From positions 5,968,001 to 6,032,000 of the forward strand of contig NC_059561.1 in the NCBI RefSeq assembly GCF_905220415.1: a DNA stretch of 64,000 nt. The letters are read 5' to 3'. Every line of letters begins with the position of its first letter. Position 1 is the stretch's first letter. This stretch comes from Colias croceus (lineage: Eukaryota; Arthropoda; Insecta; Lepidoptera; Pieridae). Position numbers and translations under genes: made by a program. Below are positions 35,401 through 45,500 of this stretch, piece by piece. The notes beneath the pieces are model-generated. The model saw only the letters and a program-made list of their open reading frames with translations. It made no database searches and was not told the DNA's origin.

Positions 35401-38359
35401 CAGATGTTTTGCGCGAAGTGACAGTAGTACGCATCGCTTATGAGGCGTGCAATAAAAAAAACTTATATTGCAGACAGTGATCGCGTAGGTTTCCACGACC
35501 TAGCATACGAAGCAACCGGCGCCCCGCTCGCGCTCGCCACGGTGGGCACGGCGGCGCCGGCTTCCAAACTATTGTTGAAGTTACACGGCGCTTTCATGAT
35601 TTTGGCCTGGTTGGGGTCCGCGTCGTTGGGGATTATTGTTGCCAGGTTAGTTAATACATATTATTGAGAAAAAAAATAACTTTGATATTCGGTCTGAAGA
35701 TTAGATTTTTGTGTGCGAAACTGCACAATTATAGAAAAGCACGTAGTTCTTCCAAAATCTTATTTTTTTTTAATAATTTTGAATAACCCTAGCTAAACTG
35801 TTTTATTATAATAATTAATCGAACTCGTGAAGTGAATATCACAATGATTGATATTGAATAAAAAATAAAAAAAAATGTAATGTTACAGATATTTCCGAAA
35901 GACATGGGTCGGCAAGACACTTGGTGGAAAGGACATCTGGTTCGCTGTAAGTTTAAATTTATTTTTCGATTTAGTTAAAATACACACATTATTTGTTAAT
36001 TTAACTGAAAGACAAGCAAAACAAAGCATGTCAGGAGATTTTTAATCTATTTATTATAGTTAAAATTATATACCATTCTGTCCTAATAAATTAAAAAAAT
36101 ATATTTATTTATTCGCATTCCAGTACCACAGAATACTCATGGTACTAACATGGGTGCTAACAGTTGCTGGGTTCATTCTCATAGTCATTGAAGTTGGTAC
36201 TATCGCCACTACGGGTGACAATCCGCACGCTATAACTGGGCTGATTACCGTTATATTGTGCTTTTTGCAACCTATTGGTGAGTTATTTGATATTTTTTGT
36301 TTTTTTTTTTGTTGTAAACAATATTTAAAAAGAAATTTAATTCGCATTTATGATGTTCTTATTTTAATAAGTTCATATAAAAGTAGATTAAAAAAAGAGT
36401 GTGTGTGCCGAGCACACGTGTCAGAAGTGAAACTTCTTTAGCAAGATTCAAAGATACCAAAATCGTCGCCTTACTCCATGACGTGACTTTATAATTTTAC
36501 TCTCAGTGCGCCTAAAGAAGTTTCACTTCACACACAAAAAAAATCATTTATACTTACATCACACTACAAAAATACTTTAAAAAATCTATTAAATATTTCA
36601 GGTGCATACTTCAGACCGCACCCGGGCACCAGCAAGCGATCATACTTCAACTGGGGACATTGGTTCCTTGGTAACGCTGCTCATATCTTGGGAAGTAAGT
36701 TATATTTAACCTTATATTTAATTATCTAAGTAAAAAGTCGTTATTATTAACGATGATATTAGAAGTTTCCGTCGAATTCCTATGGTCTTCTTATTTAACA
36801 AAATATCGTTTAAAATATTGTCTATAGGTAACTATTTATTTATTTCATAACAAGGTATCAACAGCTATGGTGAGATAAAGCAAAATAAATTTAAACATAT
36901 ATATAAGTTGTTATTATGAGTTAATATTAGTTTTATCATATTTTATGAACACTTGTAAATTTTTCATTACAAGAGAGAAACATAATATTTACATATTGTT
37001 TGACATAACGTTTAATAAAATAATGATATTTTTCACTTACAAAAACATTTTTTTCCAGTTGCAACAATATTCTTTGCTGTGAACCTGCAAAAGGCGGAAT
37101 TACCTTCATGGAGTATATTTGTTATGGCAGCATTTGTGGTGTTCCATGTTGTTATGCATGTCGTATTATCGGTAAGATACTTTAAAAATACATGTTACAT
37201 TACTAAAATAATACAGTACATGAATTTTAAAAAATAGTTAAAAATACGATTAAATTTTTACCATTTAGGTCATCTAAAAAAATAGATTTATAGACAATTT
37301 ATCTTTTAAACTAATTAGTACCTATCAAGGTACCTATATAAAGTCTTGTGTATGAGGGTGTATAAACATTTTCTGCAATTCCGCAATTTCATGATCTAAA
37401 TAAATACCGACCTTAATATTAGAAACAAACTTATACCAAGTTTAAAAACTCGCTGTACAGCACCTCATCTCCGTATAGACAAAAAAATGTACTGTGTTAA
37501 AAAAACTTATATCAGCATACAAACCCAAACATTAATGTGCAAAAAATATTATAATTATATAGAAAAATACGACAAAAATCACTACAAACTTATTAAAAAG
37601 CTAACAGGTAATAAAATACGATTAAAAAAAAAACACTTTACCAACAATTCCCTTACAGCTAACAGTGTGCGTGTCAGAAGGACGCATATCAAACGGACGC
37701 GTGAACGCATTCCCTATGAAGGATATGCTCGGACCAAGACATGCCGCGGAAAGCGGGGATGCGCCGGTAAATTATATATTAATAATGTGCATGAAAAAAT
37801 TACTCTATTGGAAAATTGTATGTGCATGTCTTTAAATATCAAAAAACAAAATAAAAATAACGCATGACTTGTGCAAAGAAAAAAAAGTAACACGCTTTGG
37901 CGAGTTTTTTTTTTTCTCTTCATGGCAAGAAGATGTGACTATTTGCCAGTGTTGCATGTCTTTATGCTAAACTATAAAATTAAAAAAAAAATACATTATA
38001 GTATGAATGTCTCTTTTTTTAATTAACTTCATGATACTTTACTAACATTGTGACGAATCAATAAAAATAATCAATGTAACATTGTTTGCATGTCTATATC
38101 TAACAATATTGGATTAATTAAGGTTTATGCTAGGTCTCAATTTCCAAAATAATAATGGCAAAAACCTTGTTATATTACATAAATATAGATTAAAAATCCA
38201 TCCATTCATGATTTTTTCTTCTTTTTTCAGTTCTCCGGCTTCAGAAAACACCTCCTTGGAGTTTACGCGCCAATAATCCTGCTATTCGCGATTGCTATGA
38301 TCTGTTTGGTTGCTCTTGCGCCAATCACCGACACTTATAGCAATATGATGGGATCTTAG
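29469..38359 (+). CDS. FRRS1: Ferric-chelate reductase 1 / SDR2-like: Reeler-DOMON-cytochrome b561
   Basis: Eleven coding exons join in phase: 29469-29564, 31299-31481, 32181-32353, 32770-32923, 33451-33925, 35474-35645, 35889-35946, 36124-36277, 36602-36694, 37059-37171 and 38231-38359 (TAG). They encode 599 aa. A short hydrophobic N-terminus (IIILTVLCLV) is a signal peptide; a Reeler domain spans about 33-170, a Thr/Pro linker follows, then DOMON (about 210-375) and a b561 transmembrane core (about 390-590). Histidines at 398 (LHGAFM), 439 (YHR), 472 (NPHAITG) and 508 (GHWFLG) fit the conserved haem ligands. Family members move electrons across membranes, probably to ferric chelates; the substrate here is inferred. 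An acceptor just before the ATG (29449-29460) shows at least one upstream noncoding exon, not located. It converges on POLE2. Confidence 0.94.
29589..29785 (-). mobile_element. Lep1-like Helitron copy, second subfamily
   Basis: The inverse runs CACTACATAGTATAAAACAA to GCGAAGCCGCGGGCGGTAAG-CTAG and keeps all subfamily landmarks. It lies in intron 1 of the Reeler/b561 gene. Confidence 0.8.
30125..30356. mobile_element. Possible MITE
   Basis: TTGTCCGTCTTATTCCAAAA on the left faces the inverse of TTTTGTAATAAGACAAAA on the right, with mismatches. No clear target duplication was found. Confidence 0.35.
30721..30921 (-). mobile_element. Helitron-type repeat, young copy
   Basis: It is nearly identical, in inverse orientation, to 53295-53492, differing at only a handful of positions over about 195 bp. 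It ends GTCGTGGGCGGAAG-CTAG on the minus strand. Confidence 0.82.
31078..31165 (+). repeat. Interspersed repeat, TTGAATCGTC-type tail
   Basis: It matches 18793-18890 (TTTATTTATTAAATTAGACT, then AGAAGCACTTTCGAATCGTC) and lies in intron 1. Confidence 0.6.
31973..32156 (-). mobile_element. Lep1-like Helitron copy
   Basis: The inverse starts ATACTAATATTATAAAGCTG and ends at a GCGTGTGAAACCGCGGAGCA hairpin and CTAG. It lies just upstream of exon 3 of the Reeler/b561 gene; its edge is only about 25 bp from the acceptor. Confidence 0.8.
32462..32545 (-). repeat. Interspersed repeat, TTGAATCGTC-type tail (inverted)
   Basis: Its reverse complement carries CATTTATTTGTTT and AACACACTTTTGAATCGTCA, the core of the family at 18793 and 31078. 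Confidence 0.5.
33253..33422 (+). mobile_element. Lep1-like Helitron copy, third subfamily
   Basis: It runs from TATATATAAAAATGAATCGC to GGGCGAAGCCGGGGCGGACC-G-CTAG. It sits immediately before exon 5 of the Reeler/b561 gene (acceptor at 33449-33450). Confidence 0.82.
34280..34432. mobile_element. MITE, AGAAGTTTCACTTCT family
   Basis: It contains TTAGGCGTGTTGAATG, ACCGTCACGTGATGG, and AAGAAGTTTCACTTCTGACA followed by CGTGTGCTCGGCACACAC. Inverted and direct relatives are at 36398-36535 and 49243-49372. Confidence 0.65.
34456..34628 (-). mobile_element. Helitron-type repeat copy
   Basis: The inverse ends CGCGGCCGATGCCGCAGGTG...CTAG and contains GGAATACCCACGGGAACGG and GATACCTGAGAAAGGACATA, as in 62852-63088. 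Confidence 0.7.
36398..36535. mobile_element. MITE, AGAAGTTTCACTTCT family
   Basis: It has inverted ends CAGAAGTGAAACTTCTTTAG and CTAAAGAAGTTTCACTTC around ATCGTCGCCTTACTCCATGA. The ends are themselves near-palindromic. It lies in intron 8 of the Reeler/b561 gene. Confidence 0.75.
37172..38230. other. Intron 10 of the Reeler/b561 gene
   Basis: It contains a GC-richer patch at about 37650-37790 within a 126-codon open frame on the plus strand. The frame has no recognised domain and a basic, low-complexity composition; it is probably repeat-derived. Confidence 0.4.
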
Positions 38360-39720
38360 ATACCTGTATATTTAATTTAATATTAATGCGACGAACAAAA
38401 ATTTATATATTAATTACAACATTGACGTACCATAAAAAAAGTAGACTCACATTAGTATATTATTTTAATCGTTATCAAAAAATGTCCGAGCGCCATTTAA
38501 TAAAACATTCATTGAAATTTACACCTTATTTCGTGGCAGTAATGTTCAAAGTCTATTGTATCAGCCATTAGAAAACTCTGCCTATAACACGCATAGTTAG
38601 AGTTTAGCTTTGTACAATTTGTACAATTTGATTGTTAGTAGTTGTTTATTGTACGTCTCTTTACGAACAAAAATAGAAAAATATACTATTCGAAATATGA
38701 ACAGCGTCTAGATACCGCCTCATTTTGAAAAAAAAATACTAAACTAGGTAGTAAATAGACACATTTTTAAAATGACTATGAATTTTTTACGCCTTGTAGA
38801 TATTATGTCGTAATTGTTGATAATAAAAAATTACACCTTGATTGAACTGAACACCTTGTATTGCACAAAACTGTAAATAGATTCATAAATTATAAGAAAT
38901 GCGGGTAGGTTAATTAATTCAGATCATGTTACCGGACTTTTTAACATGAGAGGCTTTGTGAGTATAAAGTGTGGTCATATACGAAATCTTTTAATCTACT
39001 CGCACCTGAATCAATTTAGCTTTTACTGTGTTTTTTGAAGTAATGTTTTAATATAAGTATTTTAAAATTTTTCAGCGTTATTTCTTTATTTTTCAACATA
39101 TTATCCAGTTTGTAATAGTGATAATTTACAGTGATAATTTATGATCTGATTTTTTACACTTCAGTATTTTTTTATTGTAATATAATGCGCATGGATCTTT
39201 AATTTATACAAATACTTGTACTTAAGAAATAGTTATTTTTATATGTTACTGTATAACAGAGAAAACAATATAATTGTCGAAAAATAATATTAAATATAGG
39301 TATATAAATAAACTATCCGTCCCAAGTGTGAATTTGTAAGTTATAGAATCTCGTACCCATACGTGATAATGTATTTTTACGTTATTGTTTTTAATAACAG
39401 TTGTACTTGATTGTAATATAGGTTAATGTTAATGTAATATTTTTGATGTATTTTATTTAACACTAAGGGCCGATTTTACAATCTTTGGTTAAAATTTATC
39501 CGTCCAATAAAGTATTACACGAACATTTTAAAATGTCACCTGTAAACTGTAAAATATGGACAATTAGAATACATTTTTGAAATGGTGGTTTAATACGTTA
39601 TTCGATGAATAAGTTTTAACCAAGGATTGAAAAATCAGCCCTTAATAAAATTATAATATTAATATACAAGTATAAGTAATAAATAACAATATTAAGATAA
39701 AATTGTAAATAAATGACACC
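38360..39720 (+). other. 3' UTR region of the Reeler/b561 gene
   Basis: AT-rich sequence follows the stop; AATAAA signals at 39678 and 39708 are plausible poly(A) signals. A TTAA-type MITE lies within at 39467-39641. Confidence 0.55.
39467..39641. mobile_element. TTAA-type MITE (piggyBac-like ends), 175 bp
   Basis: The left end GGGCCGATTTTACAATC is inverse to the right end GATTGAAAAATCAGCCC. Flanks read CTAA and TTAA. The inner arms GGTTAAAA/TTTTAACC also pair. Relatives are at 53571 and 58803. Confidence 0.82.
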
Positions 39721-40132
39721 AATGTTATATTTGCTGTTTTATTTATTTGCCTATAACCTTTAAAAAAAGAAATAAAGATGTGCAGACGAAATACAGTGTT
39801 TTGATCTGTGAGTTTTTTTACAACTTTACAAACACTTTTCCAAAGAACACAGAACTTTATATTGCATTAAGACAAAGAGAAGAAGTATTCAATTTTTAAG
39901 TAGGAACAACATTGTTGGTAAATTAATGCAAATTCTGACAATACAGATTATTTCTGACGCTAAAGCTGGGTCTAGGTTTTTTAGGGTAAAGTTCAATACA
40001 TTAAGTGTATTGAACATTAAAGAAAATGCACTATTTACTGCTATACTATGTAATGGTCTAGAAAAGCTTTTATATATTCATATAATATTAAAAAAATTGG
40101 ATCAAATAAAAAGATATAAATATTCAATTACA

Positions 40133-40138
40133 TTTATT
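40133..40138 (-). terminator. Poly(A) signal for POLE2
   Basis: AATAAA on the minus strand lies about 77 nt beyond the POLE2 stop codon. Confidence 0.6.
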
Positions 40139-40214
40139 TGATTAAATTTTATATTTACAATAACATTTTAATTTACAAACTTTACACACACATGATAATA
40201 TTAAGTTCACGGCA

Positions 40215-41789
40215 TTAACTATCTTCATTAGGTATTTGTGAGTCTTCAACAGTTCTAGACGCAGGCACATAAACTTTAAAAGAATATTCTGTACGAGGAA
40301 ATGATCCAGGATTCACAACTTGGCAATTTTGGTAAGCTCTTGTATATGGCTGGAAATTGTCACCCACAACAATAACATCAGGCATCGGATATAGGCCTAA
40401 TGCGTCTGCATGTTTCCAAAAAACAGGTTGTACACCTAATGATAGTGGTGATAAAGTACATTGACTCAGCAACGTCTTTGTTAAATGGTCAGGTATATCA
40501 CCAGTTTCCGGAAAATGTATTGCATTCCTACACATCTTCGTTACTAAATCCTGCCTTAGAACAACTATTTCCTGTGTACAATACTGTATTCTACATGGAT
40601 TTGTCGTAAATATAACAGAATCGCCTAATTTATCACAAATTTCCTTAGTAACAAAGTTTGGTAATGCTGGTCTAGGAAGAATATTTGGTGCAATTGGATC
40701 ACTTCTGCCAGGCACAAATATGAACTTACATGTTTCTCTTAATTTTGTGAATGGATATATCACATCAGCTAAATTTATTAAAGCCGCTTTTAGTTGTGTA
40801 CTATGCTCATAGCCATAGGGACAAGATAGAAACTCTCCCATGAACACTATTGCAATTGGCGGGAAGTCATTAAAACCAGAAAACATCGCTTTCAGCTTTG
40901 AAATAACTTTTAAATTATCAAACCAGACATCTGACAAGAATATAATCATACCGTCTTCATTTTCCTGTTCGATTTTGAGTAGGTTCTGTGAGTTTTTCAA
41001 TAGGGACTTTGATTTGCCTCCAAATGTGTTCAAGTTGCCAAAATATGGCATTGAAGCTGCTCTGCTTTCAGATGGCGGTAAGACAAGGCCCATAACATGC
41101 AAAACTTTATCATCATAATAGCCTTCAGCCAATACAAAACTATTTTCTGTGAATAGACCAGAATGATACCTTGTCTGTGTCATGTCTAAAAGTACACTAC
41201 CAGTAGGGTCTTCTAGATAATATTTTCCTTCAGTTAACTGTGTCAGAAGTCCAAGCACAATAACATCATCCACTTTACTTGAAGAACTTAGCAAAACTTC
41301 AACTTTACGAAGCTGAAATCGATTCTCACTTTCCATTGAGGGTAAAGAGTCTTTAGCAAACAATTTATTTCTTGCAGTTCTCTGCCAAATGACCGTATAT
41401 CTATCTATTAAAAACTGAGCTTTCCATTTAGGCTCTGCATACAAATTATTACTTGTAACATCTTTGATAAATTTCTTACGTTCATTGTCGTATGAAATTT
41501 TGGGCACATTAAATGCGTCGATTATATTCAAAACTGTTTCAGTTTCTTCTAACCCAGAGGAACAACATTCTCTAAATGCCACTTCTATATGCTCTTTTTC
41601 TAATACTGGTTGCGAAAGGCATTGGTGTAATAGATGTGCAGTTATTTTATCAATCATTTTTAATCTCTCACTATTTGATAGTCCACTTAATTGCTCGACA
41701 AGATAACCGCTTGCTTCTCTACGTATTGTAAAACCACTGAGTTTAAAAGCATTGTTTATTTCCAAACGTAATGCCTTCAACTCTGCCAT
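40215..41789 (-). CDS. POLE2: DNA polymerase epsilon subunit 2 (B subunit)
   Basis: This 524-aa protein is the non-catalytic B subunit that stabilises replicative polymerase epsilon and links it to the CMG helicase in the nucleus. The N-terminal ~75 residues form the helical Dpb2 domain (LRLEINNAFKLSGFTIRREA). An OB-fold follows (about 170-265; VIVLGLLTQL, YYLEDPTGSVLLD), then the inactive calcineurin-like phosphoesterase domain (about 285-515; MIIFLSDVWFDN, IVFMGEFLSCPYG, FIFVPGRSDP, FTTNPCRIQYCTQEIVVLRQ, VNPGSFPR). Length matches the human protein (about 527). It is a single uninterrupted exon, unlike its intron-rich neighbours, and faces the macrodomain-like gene head to head. Confidence 0.97.
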   Translation of the reverse strand: MAELKALRLEINNAFKLSGFTIRREASGYLVEQLSGLSNSERLKMIDKITAHLLHQCLSQPVLEKEHIEVAFRECCSSGLEETETVLNIIDAFNVPKISYDNERKKFIKDVTSNNLYAEPKWKAQFLIDRYTVIWQRTARNKLFAKDSLPSMESENRFQLRKVEVLLSSSSKVDDVIVLGLLTQLTEGKYYLEDPTGSVLLDMTQTRYHSGLFTENSFVLAEGYYDDKVLHVMGLVLPPSESRAASMPYFGNLNTFGGKSKSLLKNSQNLLKIEQENEDGMIIFLSDVWFDNLKVISKLKAMFSGFNDFPPIAIVFMGEFLSCPYGYEHSTQLKAALINLADVIYPFTKLRETCKFIFVPGRSDPIAPNILPRPALPNFVTKEICDKLGDSVIFTTNPCRIQYCTQEIVVLRQDLVTKMCRNAIHFPETGDIPDHLTKTLLSQCTLSPLSLGVQPVFWKHADALGLYPMPDVIVVGDNFQPYTRAYQNCQVVNPGSFPRTEYSFKVYVPASRTVEDSQIPNEDS

Positions 41790-42552
41790 TATATTATAAA
41801 ATATATTATATTAAATGCACATTACGGAATTATAATTAATATAAGTAATTAAAATAAATGTACCTAACTAACTTGTTTACAAAATACAATTTCAACTTTC
41901 CAGTTTCCTTTCGCGATTCCCCGTTCCCGCCTTCTTTTTTGACGTTGACAATTGACAAGGAACGTTCATAAAATACCATCAACTTAAATACCTATAATAC
42001 ATACATAGTTTATTCGCCAATTTTATTTTATAAAAAAGTAATTTTAAAAAACAGTAATTTAAAACTAGACGTTAGACGTTTTTTTAATAGAATATAATTA
42101 ATAATAATACAAAATTTGACTTTAGACACTAGACTATTGACAATTGACATTGTCATAAAAAATTGACATTTGACGATAACGATCACTTGGTAAAATTTCG
42201 CAAAAGCAAATCGTAATTTCTTATTTCGCAGGATTCGCAGTTTCGCAATTTTCATCACAGATTTGCATCATAATTTGTGAACGTATTTGTTATTCGGCTC
42301 TTTGTTATTTAGAATTGTCCTTTGGTCTTTATAACAATTCTTTAATATAAACGCAGTAGACCGTAAATCATACTTATTTGTAAACACTAAAAACTGCAAT
42401 GTTTTAATTTATTTTACATGAAAGTGCGTCGCTTACTTTCTGTTATTTCGTTAACAAAACAGTTTCCTGTGAGTTTTCTATATTTGATTTCATTTGCCGG
42501 TTAATTTTGCGTTTGCTTTATTATCTAATTTTTGTAGAGAAAGCATTTCAGG
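41790..42552. promoter_or_regulatory. Shared divergent promoter region, POLE2 and macrodomain-like gene
   Basis: Only 763 bp separate the two start codons on opposite strands, so both promoters must lie here. A GTGAGT donor at 42469 and acceptor-like TTTCAG at 42546-42551 suggest a small 5'-UTR intron for the rightward gene. No TATA box was assigned. Confidence 0.6.
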
Positions 42553-45500
42553 ATGGATATATTACGCCAGTTTCAAAGTATACCATGGTAAGTTTAATTT
42601 TTCCTTCCTCAATAATTGTATACCTAAATGAATCAACTTAGTAGTATTCTGATATGTTAAAAAAAGCTGACATCATAAAACCCACTCTTTGTAAATGTTA
42701 TGAGTTTATGACTCACATCCTCTTTTAAATATGGATTTATTCCACTTCCTACTAATATAATTTTTTTGTGAATCTATGAATGTATGTTTCATGCGAAAAT
42801 TACTGCACAATTATTGATGACACTTGGCAGTGATGTAGCTTATGTCTTAATTACCAAAACATGAGTAAAATAAATACTTTTGCCTATGAGTTGTGTGTGG
42901 CTGCACAGTACCGCTATTTATCTACTTTATAATATGAAAACTAGAAGATAATGAATAAAATCTGTAATGTTTTTGAAGTTAAGATGTGATAAAAGGAAAT
43001 TTATTTATAGACAAACTAGCTGATTCTAGAAACATCTTCACTTAGAGGTTTAAAATTAATTACAGCTTATTCTTCATATAAAAATAACTATTAGAGTTGG
43101 GCAAGCCATTTCAGAGGAGTTCCGTTACAAACGCTAGAGCTTGAGAATCACTACATAGTATAAAACAAAGTCGCTTTCTCTGTCCCTATGTATGCTTAAA
43201 TCTTTAAAACTACGCAACTGATTTTGTATGCGGTTTTTTTTAATAGATAAAGTGATTCAAGAGGAAGGTTTTAGTGTATAATTTATTAGGTTTTAGACAA
43301 AGCGGGCGAAGCCGCGGTAAGCTAGTTTTACATACATTTAAATAGATTAATTGCTATAACTACACATAGATATACAGTTAATGTTATATTACAATGTACA
43401 ATCAGACCACAATAAAGCCATACAACAGTTTTGTTATGTCGATTTCTGTTATTTGAATGTGTGTGTAAGGTTTCCTACTATTATGTATGTGGTTTATATG
43501 TGTGCGTTTGCTAATAAGTTATTTTATAAATATTTTGAATTAGATAATTTATATATATGGGTATATGTATAAATATAATTAGAAGTAAAACATATTTGAT
43601 AGGTAATAATCCTATTGCTCACAAAAAATCTCAATCTATACTCTTTAGGGCCGATTTTTCAATGCCCAGATAAACAGTCTAATAACTACCCCTCGAATAG
43701 ATTTATTCAATTGCTTATCTAACTCATAACGGCTCGCCTATTTTTCAATCGTGATTTATTTGATGAATAACTATCTGACCAAATATTTCCATATTGGCAG
43801 CTCTGCTCTTGGAGTGGCGAAACAAACATATTAAATTATTCAGGTTAGAGCGGGATAGAGTCAACTTGCAATATGTCAACAACCGTCATTATGACTCACG
43901 TCAGGAGTGCATTTTAAGTTTATCTTGTGTTCTATGATTGTTGATTATTGTTTTGATTCGAGTAAAGAGTTTTGATTAAATTTGTGTTCAAATGTATATA
44001 TTTTACGATGGAAACGACATAAAGGCAGCGTCCAGCAAATTTTCAATGGCATGATCATCAGTAGGTACTATCAAAAACATCAATTTCAATATGATTTTAA
44101 TTGATAATTATTTTATAGAAAGAGGCTTTATTGTAAAAATTCTACGCTCTATGTTATTACATACGAAAATATCCCAAATTTGACGCGTCAGTTGTCAACT
44201 CAAACGTCTAATCGTTGAATAGCACGCTATCTGGCCGTTGGAGCAGCAGATAGATTTATTCCTCAAATAACGTAGTTATTCGATAGATAAGTCCTATTCG
44301 TCTATTGAAAAATTGAATATTTTGTTAACTGAAGAATAAAGTCTATCTAGCTGTTTATCTGGGCATTGAAAAATCGGCCCTTATTATAATAAATATTATA
44401 AAGAAGAAAGGTTTGTATGTATATATGGTTTTTACGCATAAACTACTTGACCGATTTCAAAAATTCTTTCACCATTAGAAAGCTCCATCTTCACAGAGCA
44501 ACATAGGCTATAAAACATGTAGGTACCATGGGCGAAGCCGGGGCAGACACTAGTACTCTATACATATACTTACTGACAATTTTAGAAGTAGCAATTGTTT
44601 TGATCAGTATAAAAACATATTATATCAACCACTATGAACCAATCCTAATAGGATATAGGTCTATTTAAATGTGATTTGCTTTAAAACCTGTATTAAGTTA
44701 CAAGATTTAATCACACATATACACACACTTGATAATAATTATTGGTATTCCTTTTTATTGGCGTATTGTTTTGTTAAAGTTTAAATATTGTAATAGAAAT
44801 TGCTGTAAGGAATCTATGTATGTAAAAATAAATAAAAAAGACGTGTGGCACTCGGGGACTGCCGCGGTAAAGCTATTGCATGCTATGCCTTCAAGCCACA
44901 CCTCCGCCCGCCGGAGTGGGGAGCGTGAGGTTTTTTCGTTACGGAATTTCTCGATTCGGTCCCCGCGCTCAAGGCCCGCGATAGAAGCTATGCAATAGCT
45001 TAATAACCCTTTGAATAAAGATCCATACTACTTTTAACTGCAATTTTACTTTATTTTACATATAATTTTTAGGTGCAAACCAGACTGGTGCTATCCAAGT
45101 ATGGGCAAAGAAATGAATGATCTATTGAAACAATGCATAGATTTGCCAGCACCAAAGTTGATTGATGATGTGACAGAAATCATAGAGAGAAGCAAGAAGT
45201 TCCCTATATCATTTCCTGTTGAAACTGTCAGGTATGTTGAAGATAGAAAAAGGTTCTTAAATAAATAAAAGCAAATAGAGGACAAAGTATAAATGAAGGA
45301 AGAAGAAGAATTATTGTGTCTAGTCTAAAATAGACTAGACATTAGTCAACCCTTCAATTATGACCTCTGAATTCTGATATTTAAATATGTTGTCTTACAT
45401 TTAGGGGTAAGATATATTCCAAGAATTAAAAAATGATTGAAATATGACCAACTGTTTTTACGTTATAACTAAACTAATCCTAGTTTTATTACTCATTTAA

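Noticed and set aside
37487..37867. 126-codon open frame in an intron
   Set aside because: Basic, low-complexity peptide without family resemblance; likely repeat-derived. Kept only as an intron note.
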